A DNA stretch of 61,781 nt from CAYVTV01 sp964526475 (GCA_964526475.1 CAZGKF010000014.1:1-61781); one strand, 5' to 3'. Counted from the stretch's first letter, positions 1 to 8,119 are shown. Notes: a model not told the origin generated them from the sequence alone. Numbers and translations are program-made.

Positions 1-35
1 CTTACAAATTGAAAGTGAATTCTAAAGTCATAAGG

Positions 36-51
36 CTTTTTAGACAGCCTC
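36..51 (+). repeat. 16-bp dispersed motif, copy 1
   Basis: CTTTTTAGACAGCCTC occurs here. A copy with one mismatch (CTTTTTGGACAGCCTC) lies at 30154-30169, upstream of the UpxY-type antiterminator. No function is known to me. The surrounding bases 1-119 contain no recognisable gene. Confidence 0.3.
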
Positions 52-119
52 CGGGGGGTAAGTCCGGAAAAGACACTGTGGATATGTGCGACAAAAAAAG
101 ATATTTCCGTAATGATTTT

Positions 120-2342
120 TTACAACCTCCACCTTAGCCCTCCGTAAAACATCCTTCCTGTTATCGGCCCCCATACAAGAGTGGCATCAAAATAGTCGCC
201 GAATGGATCATCAGCACCCAGTATTGCATTCTCTTGCCTGTAAGATGTCAGGTTTTCCACTCCAACATAAAAATCCAGCTTTCTGAATTTTCTCGTAATC
301 TGTGAATGAATAATAAAAAAATCCGGGGATCGTCTTTCCATCCTGTATTCTTCAGGATTCATGACGGTATCTGGTATCCGGGAACTACCATTATACTGAA
401 CTGTCAGGTCAGCCTTCCATTTCTCATTCGGAGCTGTCAAGGTTGTAGTGAACAATCCTTTATGTCTGTAAACAAAGGGTATCTCGTTCAAACCTTCGGA
501 ATATTCCATTTTAACATCATTAAACCTGTACGCAAGACTTACATCAAATCCCTGAACTACCTCCCCTGTAATCTCCGCCTGAAATGCATTGGAATATGAT
601 CTCCCGTTCAAATTGTATATATGCACAGTATTAATATCCTGATCCCTGTCAACTACAACCTGATTTTGAAATTCCGTACGATAGATATCCAGTGTTATGG
701 AAGCCTCCCTTTGATCAGCCAGATGAAAATACCTGCTTAAACTAAGCCCTGCATTCCATGCACTCTCCATTTCAAAATTATCATCTGTTACAAAGTTCCG
801 GCTGCTGGCCAGTAAACTCAGATTCTCCGTAAACACATTTGCCGACCGGTAAGCTTTACCCAGTGTTCCCCGGAGAGAATAGTGATGGCTTATATCATAT
901 TTAAAATGAACCCTGGGTGTAATTAATAATCCATAAAGGGAATTATGATCAGCACGCAAGCCGGTCATTAAAATCAGCTTATCAGGTACTGTAAAGGTAT
1001 ATTGACTGAATATTCCAGGAACTATTTCTTTTCTGTCGTTTTGAATTTCCATAAAGTTCTCCTTATATTCATCGTACTGGAAAGAAACACCACTACTAAA
1101 CTGGTGATTGGAATTACCTAATATTGTCTGATAAATGAAATTCGAATAATAGCTCTTCTGTTTTCCGGTATGCTCCCTGAGTCCAAATAATGCATTCTGG
1201 TCAAACATAGTAAAAGAATTAATCCACCCAATACTGTTCAATGGCTGACGGGGAAATACGTATCCAACTTTTCCGAATGCTCTTAACTTTCTGATGGAAA
1301 TATCTATTCCGTATAAGCCATTATTGTTTTCCTCCCTTCCCCTGAAATTCAGTTCACCACCAAGCCTGGTTTCGTCGAGATATTCCATTCCCAATTGCAA
1401 ATGCAGTGCCTCCAGGATAACATATTCCCACCTGTTCAGGAAATTGATCTGTTTCCCGAGCGGAATATCATAAAACCCATCCTTATTATGATCAATTCCA
1501 ATTTGATTTGCTGACCCGTGTATGAAAAACATCGTCGAAAGTTTGTTATTCAGTTTAAAAGCAGAGGTGAAGTTGCTCTCATATCTTCCTTCGGTATTTG
1601 CAAACAGGTTGACAAAAAACAAGTCACTATCAAAAGGCTTTTTATACTCAACATTTATCTGGCCTGTTGTTGATTCATAACCATTTAATACCGAAGAAGT
1701 TCCTTTTGAAATTTGTATCGATTGCATAAAAGGACCGGGAATATGGCTCAAACCGTATCCCGCTTCCATCCCCCGCATAAAAGGTATATTCTCGAACATC
1801 AACTGACTGTATACCCCGTCTAACCCCAACATTCGTATTTTCTTTGCTCCGGAAACCGCATCAGTGAATCCCACATCCACGGTGGCACTGCTCTCAAATG
1901 ATTCCCCTATATTACAGCAAGCAAGCTTCTGCAATCCGGCTTCAGTAATTATTTGTGTTTGCAAAGGATTTATCTGAGATACAACTGTTGTTCCCTTTCG
2001 TTTTGTAATAGTAACTTCTTCCAGAATTCTGGATGATTCAAGCACTATTTCAATGTACTTGTCATTTTTATTTATAGAAATAGTATCAGGTTTATATCCG
2101 ATAAAACTGACCACAAGCGTCAGCTTGTCTTTCGAATCATGTGGTTTATGAATGGAAAATTCACCTTTATCATTGGTAATAACTCCCTCATGGTTTTCGA
2201 GCCAGTAAATATTTGCAAATTCAATAGGATTCTTTTCCCCGGTGGAATCAGTTTCAAATACCCTTCCCCGAAAAAGATGATCATTATCCTGCGAAAAGAC
2301 CAGAAAAGAATTGAATAATAAAATTATAATAATTGCTTTCAT
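120..2342 (-). CDS. TonB-dependent outer-membrane receptor
   Basis: Outer-membrane beta-barrel transporter energised by TonB/ExbBD. A signal peptide (about residues 1-17, ending in LVFSQ) is followed by a CarboxypepD_reg-like beta-sandwich (about 24-110), the plug (about 120-235) and the barrel to the end of 740 residues. The plug has an unusual Cys pair in LACCNIGESFE. To my knowledge this marks a Bacteroidota receptor subgroup that travels with HYC_CC_PP proteins and copper/heavy-metal genes, and such a gene lies upstream here on the same strand, about 215 bp away. The metal substrate is inferred, not shown. The start is the ATG directly before the signal peptide. No SusD-like partner is present, which argues against a glycan-uptake pair. 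Confidence 0.93.
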   Translation of the reverse strand: MKAIIIILLFNSFLVFSQDNDHLFRGRVFETDSTGEKNPIEFANIYWLENHEGVITNDKGEFSIHKPHDSKDKLTLVVSFIGYKPDTISINKNDKYIEIVLESSRILEEVTITKRKGTTVVSQINPLQTQIITEAGLQKLACCNIGESFESSATVDVGFTDAVSGAKKIRMLGLDGVYSQLMFENIPFMRGMEAGYGLSHIPGPFMQSIQISKGTSSVLNGYESTTGQINVEYKKPFDSDLFFVNLFANTEGRYESNFTSAFKLNNKLSTMFFIHGSANQIGIDHNKDGFYDIPLGKQINFLNRWEYVILEALHLQLGMEYLDETRLGGELNFRGREENNNGLYGIDISIRKLRAFGKVGYVFPRQPLNSIGWINSFTMFDQNALFGLREHTGKQKSYYSNFIYQTILGNSNHQFSSGVSFQYDEYKENFMEIQNDRKEIVPGIFSQYTFTVPDKLILMTGLRADHNSLYGLLITPRVHFKYDISHHYSLRGTLGKAYRSANVFTENLSLLASSRNFVTDDNFEMESAWNAGLSLSRYFHLADQREASITLDIYRTEFQNQVVVDRDQDINTVHIYNLNGRSYSNAFQAEITGEVVQGFDVSLAYRFNDVKMEYSEGLNEIPFVYRHKGLFTTTLTAPNEKWKADLTVQYNGSSRIPDTVMNPEEYRMERRSPDFFIIHSQITRKFRKLDFYVGVENLTSYRQENAILGADDPFGDYFDATLVWGPITGRMFYGGLRWRL

Positions 2343-2558
2343 TTTGAATTATTTATTTGAAAAATAACTGGATTATATCTCAAGGCAAGCTCCGCACACA
2401 ATTTGTGGCAAGCCCGGGGGAACCTTCGTGTCTGCCGAAGCTTTATGCACATACGCATTAAATAATAACTGAATTGTAAAATATACTTTTCAGTTACAGT
2501 TACTTGAATACAACAGGCATAACTTTCCCCCTGCCCATTGAATTTCAGACAAATAATC

Positions 2559-2996
2559 TCAAATCAGGAGAATAACAGAAGAGAGAAGATCCGGTGGAAC
2601 AAATTCCTCCGGAGCTTTAACAGATGAAATAAAACGAGAAGAAATTTCGGATAGAAACGTATAGTAAAGAATTATTTCGGCGGGGAAGATATTCAGTTTA
2701 TGCTGTTTCCCGATATATTCATAATCTGTACTAATAACCGTATTTACATCAATACAGCAGTCTTTTTTCCCCTCTTTCGCATAATCTGTTTTGTCATTTT
2801 GATGATCAAAGCATGAATTTCCTTTATCTTTGCATAAATAAGCATTATGGCAACAATCAACATTTATCAAATGCAGATCAGCATAAAGCTTTTCACTTGT
2901 TTCACAGTAATGAAAATGCCATTTCATTCCGGAAACTGAAAAAAGTATACCGGAAATCATACATACAGCTATTATCTGATTAACAATCTTTTTCAC
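2559..2996 (-). CDS. HYC_CC_PP family exported protein
   Basis: Small secreted or membrane-anchored protein of a Bacteroidota family named for its HYC, CC and PP motifs. All three are visible: WHFHYC near residue 30, CC pairs at VDCCHN and KDCCID, and EFVPPDLL near the C-terminus. The many Cys/His residues suggest metal handling, which fits the Cys-containing TonB receptor downstream. I chose the GTG at 2996. It gives a normal signal peptide (KKIVNQIIAV then a hydrophobic stretch) and leaves the palindrome at 3018-3035 in the promoter region. An upstream in-frame ATG at 3047 would add 17 unlikely residues. The 216 bp between this gene and the receptor contain no ORF I recognise. Confidence 0.75.
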   Translation of the reverse strand: MKKIVNQIIAVCMISGILFSVSGMKWHFHYCETSEKLYADLHLINVDCCHNAYLCKDKGNSCFDHQNDKTDYAKEGKKDCCIDVNTVISTDYEYIGKQHKLNIFPAEIILYYTFLSEISSRFISSVKAPEEFVPPDLLSSVILLI

Positions 2997-3017
2997 AATG
3001 GCAAAAATATATTTGTT

Positions 3018-3035
3018 TATTTTGTAAACAAAATA
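3018..3035. promoter_or_regulatory. Operator-like palindrome between divergent genes
   Basis: TATTTTGTAAACAAAATA: two 8-bp half-sites, TATTTTGT and ACAAAATA, are exact inverted repeats around a 2-bp centre. It lies between the divergent HYC_CC_PP (minus) and hemerythrin (plus) genes, where a dimeric regulator could control both. The regulator is unknown; a Crp/Fnr-type or NO-responsive protein is a guess based only on the hemerythrin gene. Confidence 0.4.
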
Positions 3036-3079
3036 TTTTAATAACATTAACTCTTATTTAACGTGTAAATATATTTGAT

Positions 3080-3814
3080 ATGAATATAACACCGGATATG
3101 AAAATGGCCGAAGTAATTTTCCAGAACTATCAGCTTTTGCCTGTTATCAGCAGATTTGGTATCAGGCTGGGGTTCGGTGAGAAATCTGTTTCAGAGGTTT
3201 GTTCTGATTGTTCCGTTAATCTGGATTTTTTCATTGAGATAACAAATTCATTTATCGATGATGAATACATCCCGCAGACGGAGCTTATATCATTCCCGGT
3301 AAGCCTGATAGTAGATTATCTTCATAAAACTCATACGTATTATCTGGATGAAAAAATTCCGGTTATTGAGTCAATGATCAATGAATTAGTCTCTTGTGCC
3401 GAAGATAATATACAAAAAAGAAAACTTGTAGGAGATTTTTTCTCAGAATACAAAAAAGAACTTATTAACCATATCCGGCGGGAAGAAGATGAGGTACAGC
3501 CTTATGTAATAAAAATTGAGAACGCATTTAAAAGGAAAAAACTTTCGGAAGATCTGCATAAGCAGATCAGGAAATATTCCATTGAAGATTTCTCCAAAGA
3601 GCATGATAATGTAGAAGAAAAACTTAATGATCTGAAAAACATTATCATAAAATATTTGCCTGCATGCGAAAATGCTTCCCTCAGTAACAGTATCCTTACT
3701 GAACTTTTCAGACTTGAGAAAGACCTTAACACACATGCTTCTCTTGAAGATAAGGTATTAATTCCTAAAGTATCACGAATGGAAAAGATACTTCTTGAAA
3801 AATACTCCGGTTAA
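3080..3814 (+). CDS. Hemerythrin-domain protein, RIC/ScdA/YtfE-like
   Basis: Di-iron protein of the Repair-of-Iron-Centres family, which protects or repairs Fe-S clusters damaged by nitric oxide or oxidants. Residues 1-60 resemble the ScdA_N (DUF542) helical domain. The hemerythrin bundle follows with likely iron ligands H82 or H85, H131 and E135 (HIRREE), H175 (KEHDN), and H219 and E223 (HASLEDK). Spacing and total length (244) match E. coli YtfE closely. The gene is followed 4 bp later by a LuxR-type regulator, so the two are probably co-transcribed. A palindrome in the divergent upstream region may be the operator. The cytoplasmic location follows from the absence of a signal peptide. Confidence 0.85.
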   Translation: MNITPDMKMAEVIFQNYQLLPVISRFGIRLGFGEKSVSEVCSDCSVNLDFFIEITNSFIDDEYIPQTELISFPVSLIVDYLHKTHTYYLDEKIPVIESMINELVSCAEDNIQKRKLVGDFFSEYKKELINHIRREEDEVQPYVIKIENAFKRKKLSEDLHKQIRKYSIEDFSKEHDNVEEKLNDLKNIIIKYLPACENASLSNSILTELFRLEKDLNTHASLEDKVLIPKVSRMEKILLEKYSG

Positions 3815-3818
3815 TTTA

Positions 3819-4415
3819 ATGGAAAGGATCAGATTCATAGTAGCTGAAAAATCATACCTTATAAGGAAAGGTATAGTTTCGATTATTAATCGAATTGAAA
3901 AAGCAAGTGTAATATGTGAACTGGAAGATATCCGGCTTATAAATTCAGAGATAAGTAAACACAATCCCCATTTTATTGTGATCAGCATCTCCCTGTTTGA
4001 AGAATCGGAAAAGTTCCTTAATTCAAATGTCAAATTCAATATTTCCGGAAAAGGAATTGCCATTTCATCATTACATGATATTGAAAAAACCCTGGATTCA
4101 AAATTTAAAGAAATAATTTATGTTAGTGATAAAAAGGAAGTTATTTTCAGTAAGCTAAATAATATCATCCGTGAATCAACTTTATCTGATTCCAAAATTA
4201 TCACCAATGAACTTAGCAAAAGGGAAAAATCAATACTTAAGATGGTTGCAAAAGGACATACAACTAAAGAAATCGCTGAAAAATTCTTTCTTTCAGCTCA
4301 CACAGTAATTACCCACAGAAAAAATATCACTGCCAAACTCGGTATTAAAACCATCTCAGGACTTACAGTTTATGCAATACTTAATAACATAATAAGAATT
4401 GAAGATATAAATTAA
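3819..4415 (+). CDS. LuxR-family regulator with degenerate receiver domain
   Basis: Two-domain transcription factor. Residues 1-110 align with NarL-type receivers, but the acidic pocket is lost (VAEKS in place of the usual DD) and the phospho-acceptor Asp is replaced by S56 in VISISLF. The C-terminus (about 130-195) is an intact LuxR helix-turn-helix (LSKREKSILKMVAKG, then TKEIAEKFFLSAHTV). It therefore probably does not respond to a conventional histidine kinase. The ATG at 3819, just past the stop of the hemerythrin gene, is preferred over an in-frame TTG at 3795. Co-transcription with the RIC-like gene suggests a role in nitrosative or oxidative stress; this is inference. Confidence 0.85.
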   Translation: MERIRFIVAEKSYLIRKGIVSIINRIEKASVICELEDIRLINSEISKHNPHFIVISISLFEESEKFLNSNVKFNISGKGIAISSLHDIEKTLDSKFKEIIYVSDKKEVIFSKLNNIIRESTLSDSKIITNELSKREKSILKMVAKGHTTKEIAEKFFLSAHTVITHRKNITAKLGIKTISGLTVYAILNNIIRIEDIN

Positions 4416-4424
4416 CGCAACACT

Positions 4425-4542
4425 ATTAATTGTTTAATTGTTTAATCGTGGAACTGTTTAATTGTTTAATCGGTGTTGTATTCAACGATTCCACGATTCC
4501 ACAATTCCACAATTCCACGATTCCACGATTCCACAATTCCAC
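4425..4542. repeat. Tandem octamer repeat array with opposing arms
   Basis: The left arm is built from units such as GTTTAATT and TTTAATCG. The right arm is built from ATTCCACG and ATTCCACA repeated head to tail. The arms are roughly complementary, so a long imperfect hairpin can form. A related array lies at 13861-13983 with ATTAAACG and ATTCTACG units. Both sit directly downstream of plus-strand genes, so they may act as transcription ends or be a dispersed repeat family. Confidence 0.7.
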
Positions 4543-4563
4543 TATAGATTATCATATTAATTT

Positions 4564-4594
4564 CTTGTATTTCGATTTTTTTCCCATACATTTG
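4564..4594 (+). promoter_or_regulatory. Bacteroidota-type promoter of metK
   Basis: A CTTG -33 element (TTG at 4565-4567) is separated by 19 bp from TACATTTG at 4587-4594, a perfect TAnnTTTG -7 box. Transcription would begin near 4601, exactly at the 5' edge of the SAM-II-like RNA, and leaves a leader of about 135 nt. Confidence 0.6.
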
Positions 4595-4603
4595 CATCAC
4601 TAT

Positions 4604-4657
4604 TCCTCGTGGAAAGATTTGATCTGATTGCAACCACAGAAAAAAATGCTAAAACAG
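4604..4657 (+). promoter_or_regulatory. SAM-II-type riboswitch (metK leader)
   Basis: S-adenosylmethionine-sensing RNA in the metK 5' UTR. Stem P1 is GTGG (4609-4612) with CCAC (4634-4637). Its loop contains GATTT and the conserved ATTGCAA, and the 3' side carries ATGCTAAAA. These match the invariant blocks of the SAM-II pseudoknot as I recall it from alphaproteobacteria and Bacteroidota. A matching promoter starts transcription a few bases upstream, and the controlled gene makes SAM. The start codon lies about 80 nt further on, so the expression platform is not the usual directly masked ribosome-binding site. A small hairpin AACAG/CTGTT follows at 4652-4673. Confidence 0.82.
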
Positions 4658-4735
4658 TATTATTATTTCTGTTGCTACTATATCAAAATATTTCCCGGGA
4701 CTAAACACATTTTTTACATTTAAAATAAAGTAACT

Positions 4736-5998
4736 ATGAGTTATTTATTTACTTCGGAATCTGTATCAGAAGGGCATCCGGATAAAGTTGCTGACCAGAT
4801 TTCAGATGCTCTGCTTGATAATTTTCTTGCTTTTGATGCACATTCCAGGGTTGCTTGTGAAACGCTGGTTACAACGGGACAGGTTATACTGGCTGGAGAA
4901 GTTAAAACTACTACGTATATTGACATTCAGAAGGTAACCAGGGATGTAATAAATAATATCGGATATACCCGGAGTGAATATATGTTTGAAGGGAACAGTT
5001 GTGGGATACTGGGTGCCATTCATGAGCAGTCGGCAGATATTACCCGTGGAGTTGAACGTGAAGATCCCCTGCAGCAGGGAGCAGGCGACCAGGGAATGAT
5101 GTTCGGATACGCCTGTACGGAAACAGATAATTATATGCCTCTTCCGCTTGAGCTGGCACACCTGCTTTTAAAAGAACTTGCTGCAATCAGGCATGAAGGA
5201 AAAATTATGACATATCTAAGGCCTGACTCAAAATCACAGGTAAGTGTTGAATACGCTGAAGATCATACTCCGCTTCGCATCCATACCATTGTTATTTCAA
5301 CCCAGCATGATGAGTTCGGAAAAGACGATTCAAAAATGCTTTCTGAAATAAAAAATGATATAGCAACAATATTATTACCCAGGGTTAAATCAAAACTACC
5401 GGAAAGAGTGGTAAAACTTTTCGACAACAAACTTATCCTGATAGTTAACCCCACCGGAAAGTTTGTAATAGGAGGCCCTCATGGAGACACCGGGCTCACA
5501 GGAAGGAAAATCATTGTCGATACGTATGGAGGTAAAGGAGCACATGGTGGAGGTGCTTTTTCAGGGAAAGATCCATCGAAAGTTGACCGTTCAGCAGCTT
5601 ATGCCGCCAGACATATAGCAAAGAACATGGTAGCTGCAGGGGTTTCGGATGAAATGCTGGTTCAACTTTCATATGCTATTGGCATAGCAGAACCAGTTGG
5701 AATATATGTAAATACTTTCGGGAAATCCAAAGTAAATCTTACAGACAGTGAAATTGCAGGGAAAATCAAAGAAATGTTTGATCTGCGGCCTGCTGCCATT
5801 GAACAGCGGCTTAAACTCAGAAAACCCATTTACCTTGAAACAGCTACTTACGGTCATATGGGGCGCACACCAAAAGCAGTGATAAAAACCTTTGATTCAC
5901 CTTACCAGGGATTTGTGGAAATGAAAGTGGAACTTTTTACCTGGGAGAAACTGGATTATATTGAAAAAATTAAAGATGTTTTTTTTAATGGAAAATAA
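4736..5998 (+). CDS. metK: S-adenosylmethionine synthetase
   Basis: Cytosolic enzyme making S-adenosylmethionine from methionine and ATP, the methyl donor of the cell. The N-terminal SEGHPDKVADQISDA, the central GAGDQGMMFGYA and the glycine-rich GGGAFSGKDPSKVDRSAAY are diagnostic, and the length of 420 residues is normal. It appears monocistronic, with its own promoter and a SAM-II-type riboswitch in the leader that should lower expression when SAM is plentiful. The ATG at 4736 directly precedes the conserved N-terminus. Its 3' end overlaps a minus-strand gene stub (5956-6081). Confidence 0.98.
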   Translation: MSYLFTSESVSEGHPDKVADQISDALLDNFLAFDAHSRVACETLVTTGQVILAGEVKTTTYIDIQKVTRDVINNIGYTRSEYMFEGNSCGILGAIHEQSADITRGVEREDPLQQGAGDQGMMFGYACTETDNYMPLPLELAHLLLKELAAIRHEGKIMTYLRPDSKSQVSVEYAEDHTPLRIHTIVISTQHDEFGKDDSKMLSEIKNDIATILLPRVKSKLPERVVKLFDNKLILIVNPTGKFVIGGPHGDTGLTGRKIIVDTYGGKGAHGGGAFSGKDPSKVDRSAAYAARHIAKNMVAAGVSDEMLVQLSYAIGIAEPVGIYVNTFGKSKVNLTDSEIAGKIKEMFDLRPAAIEQRLKLRKPIYLETATYGHMGRTPKAVIKTFDSPYQGFVEMKVELFTWEKLDYIEKIKDVFFNGK

Positions 5999-6081
5999 CT
6001 AAGTTCCTTCCCCTCTTCCTCAGCATGAATTATTAGACTAACAGAAAATAATAATGCAGTAAACATCAGTATCTTTTTCAT
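5956..6081 (-). pseudogene. Stub of an exported-protein gene (signal peptide only)
   Basis: Reading the minus strand from the ATG at 6081 gives MKKILMFTALLFSVSLIIHA, a typical signal peptide. An acidic stretch EEEGKEL follows, then the frame runs into the antisense of the metK 3' end and stops at 41 codons. I interpret it as the 5' end of a secreted protein whose body was deleted. It could also be a chance ORF or a tiny peptide. Confidence 0.35.
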
Positions 6082-6099
6082 AAACATTGTTTTTTACGC

Positions 6100-7653
6100 T
6101 TAATTATTAATACGAATAAGAGGTGAATTCAAATATCTATGTGCCAAAACTAAAAATGGGGCTGCCGACCAGGGAAGTGACCTGTCACGCAGAGACTCGC
6201 CGGTAAACGGATGAAATGTTTCTCCAAAGCCATGCTTCTTGCTATTTTCACAAAAGCGTCTTGCTATTTCTCTGGCAAATTCTTTATCCCCACTTACCCA
6301 TATCCCATCAGCCATAATTAAGGTAGAAACGGCCCATATAGCACCACGCCAATATCCATCAGGAATAAATAAAGGACTGTTAGGGTTTTCGCTGGCAAGT
6401 CCAATAGCAGTCAAAAGTCCATCAGGACTTTTTAAGTCGTTTAACATTTTGTTTCGTATATTTTCCGGTAAACGTTCCCCAAGAACAAGGGGTAAGTAAG
6501 GCATCAGACTCTGACTCTTCTCATTTCGGATATGATCGCCTGTACGTCTGTAAATAAAGGTTTCCCCGTTCCAGAAAGTATCTATCAATTGATGCAATAA
6601 ATGTTCGGATCTTCCCTTCCATTGTTCTGCTTCATCCTTTATCCCAAGTTTTTCAGCTATCATAGCCAGGGCATCCATCTGTAGTATGAGATATGCATAT
6701 AAATCAGGGGGTTCAGCAGAAAATCCCATATCAAAAACCGTTGCATTATCCCAGCTGTCAAATCCATGATTTACTTGAGGAAGACCATTATTATCATCAT
6801 CCATATAGTCAAACCAGAAGTTTGTCCATTTCTTTAAAGGGGAATAAATCTCCCTGAAATTTTTCAACGACGCTATTTCCGGATTAGCTTCCATCATTTT
6901 AAAAAGTGCCCATCCCTGGATGGGAGGTTGATGAAATCCCCATAAGGGATAGCCATCATTTAGATAGGCAGGAAAGCTCCCTTGCTCATTTTGCTGGTCG
7001 AAAAAAACCATATACTGATCCCAGGCAAATTCAGGTTGATGATAGGAGTTCGCTATGGAAAAAAAACAACAATCCCATGCCCAGATAGAACACATTTTAT
7101 TCTTTGATGAATACATTACTGTCCTCTTTAAAAATCCTCTTTTCTGAACAACGCATGACCAGTTAATGTAGGATGCCAAATCAGCAGTTTCCTTGTATTC
7201 ATCTGGAACTTCAGGGGATTTCCAGTTATTTAATGATTCCTGCATATCATTAACACAACCGGAAAAAGATTTTGTGAATTCTTTAGACTTCCATCCAAAT
7301 GGATATTGTTCAATAGCAGCCTCCATGATTCCGTCTTTTCCCGGTAACAGTGTTATAACAGCTTCCGGATGTTCCTGATCCATTTTATAGTCTTTTTTAT
7401 CAGCCATATAACTCTCCAGAAAAGTTTGAGCTGCGGTTAATAAAGTTACAGGCTCGCCTCTTTCACCCGGTCTTAATGCAGGAAGTTTCCATTCTAAACT
7501 CTCACCCCAGGCATTACTTTGATTTAAAAGTTTATTATCAGCTGTTGCCTGGAAACACGCCATCACACCGGTATAATATGTACCCCGTATCCAGTCGCCA
7601 TCCTTTTCTGTCCAGGGGTTATTATATTGATAATCATTAACTTTATCTATCAT
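6100..7653 (-). CDS. GH63/MGH1-like glycosidase, interrupted from its signal peptide
   Basis: (Alpha/alpha)6-barrel glycosidase of the trehalase / GH63 / mannosylglycerate-hydrolase-like group. Visible blocks are SIWAWDCCFFS, GFDSWDNAT (probable general-acid Asp), GYWRGAIWAVSTL and GFGETFHPFTGES (probable general-base Glu). From the ATG at 7653 the protein has 517 residues and no signal peptide. The same frame continues upstream through TAG at 7672-7674 to an ATG at 7746 that encodes a perfect signal peptide. The native enzyme was therefore almost certainly exported, and this copy is either inactive or made without its leader. It is probably an alpha-glucoside or alpha-mannoside hydrolase; the substrate is unresolved. 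No polysaccharide-utilisation neighbours are present. Confidence 0.8.
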   Translation of the reverse strand: MIDKVNDYQYNNPWTEKDGDWIRGTYYTGVMACFQATADNKLLNQSNAWGESLEWKLPALRPGERGEPVTLLTAAQTFLESYMADKKDYKMDQEHPEAVITLLPGKDGIMEAAIEQYPFGWKSKEFTKSFSGCVNDMQESLNNWKSPEVPDEYKETADLASYINWSCVVQKRGFLKRTVMYSSKNKMCSIWAWDCCFFSIANSYHQPEFAWDQYMVFFDQQNEQGSFPAYLNDGYPLWGFHQPPIQGWALFKMMEANPEIASLKNFREIYSPLKKWTNFWFDYMDDDNNGLPQVNHGFDSWDNATVFDMGFSAEPPDLYAYLILQMDALAMIAEKLGIKDEAEQWKGRSEHLLHQLIDTFWNGETFIYRRTGDHIRNEKSQSLMPYLPLVLGERLPENIRNKMLNDLKSPDGLLTAIGLASENPNSPLFIPDGYWRGAIWAVSTLIMADGIWVSGDKEFAREIARRFCENSKKHGFGETFHPFTGESLRDRSLPWSAAPFLVLAHRYLNSPLIRINN

Positions 7654-7746
7654 TGCCTTAATATAGGCTTTCTAAAAAATATTTTCCTGTGAAGAAACCG
7701 GCAAATAAATTAAAATAACAGCAATTAATGAGAGTAGCGTTTTCAT
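7654..7746 (-). pseudogene. Signal-peptide segment severed by in-frame TAG
   Basis: ATG at 7746 opens MKTLLSLIAVILIYLPVSSQ, followed by ENIF and TAG at codon 25 (7672-7674). After it KAYIKA leads in the same frame into the glycosidase. A single change of the TAG codon, for example from CAG or AAG, would restore one continuous secreted enzyme of 548 residues. Confidence 0.7.
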
Positions 7747-7891
7747 GACAATTAAATTTTTATTAAAGTTTATAAAATTCTTTATTTTAGTTTAAAATAC
7801 ATTTAATAAGTGTGTCATTTATTTAGACTGGTTTATCTCTATCAGAGGGTGACAAATGCGTAATTTCATTTTAATTTAAATGATGTATTTA

Positions 7892-7922
7892 TTGTTAAAT
7901 ATATAACATTTCCGTAATTTTG
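7892..7922 (+). promoter_or_regulatory. Promoter of the tRNA gene
   Basis: ATTGT (TTG at 7892-7894) is separated by 20 bp from TAATTTTG at 7915-7922, a perfect TAnnTTTG -7 element. Transcription would start about 20 bp before the mature tRNA. Confidence 0.55.
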
Positions 7923-7950
7923 CATTCCTTGTTAAAAGTTTTTATAAAAA

Positions 7951-8024
7951 GGGCCCATAGCTCAGATGGTTAGAGCATCTGACTCATAATCAGGGGGTCG
8001 CTGGTTCGATCCCAGCTGGGCCCA
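7951..8024 (+). tRNA. tRNA with CAT anticodon (Met, or Ile2 read by lysidine)
   Basis: A full cloverleaf is visible. The acceptor GGGCCCA (7951-7957) pairs with TGGGCCC (8017-8023). The anticodon stem TCTGA/TCAGG encloses loop CTCATAA with anticodon CAT at 7985-7987. The T arm is GCTGG-TTCGATC-CCAGC. CCA is not encoded. It lacks the mismatched first pair and the GGG/CCC anticodon stem of an initiator. The T stem resembles tRNA-Ile2, whose CAT is modified by TilS, so automatic labelling as Met may be wrong. Accessory DNA begins right behind it. Confidence 0.95.
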
Positions 8025-8026
8025 CA

Positions 8027-8077
8027 AAAACAGAGTGAGAGTGAAGAGCGGGAGCGATGAACTCCACTCTGTTTTTT
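8027..8077 (+). terminator. Rho-independent terminator of the tRNA
   Basis: AAAACAGAGTG (8027-8037) is the exact reverse complement of CACTCTGTTTT (8065-8075), and a T run ends at 8077. The 27-nt loop and the following 25 bases consist of related GAGAGTGA and CACTCTCG units, giving a second overlapping fold-back similar in style to the octamer arrays elsewhere in the window. Confidence 0.7.
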
Positions 8078-8119
8078 CTTCACTCTCGCTCTCCCACTCA
8101 CTCTTCCTCTTGTCGTTGG

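Noticed and set aside
4425..4542. Tandem repeats considered as a CRISPR array
   Set aside because: Units are only 8 bp, contiguous and without spacers; no cas genes are present.
7672..7674. TAG in the glycosidase considered as recoding (pyrrolysine or suppressor)
   Set aside because: No other in-frame TAG use and no recoding signal is visible; a nonsense mutation or sequencing error is simpler.
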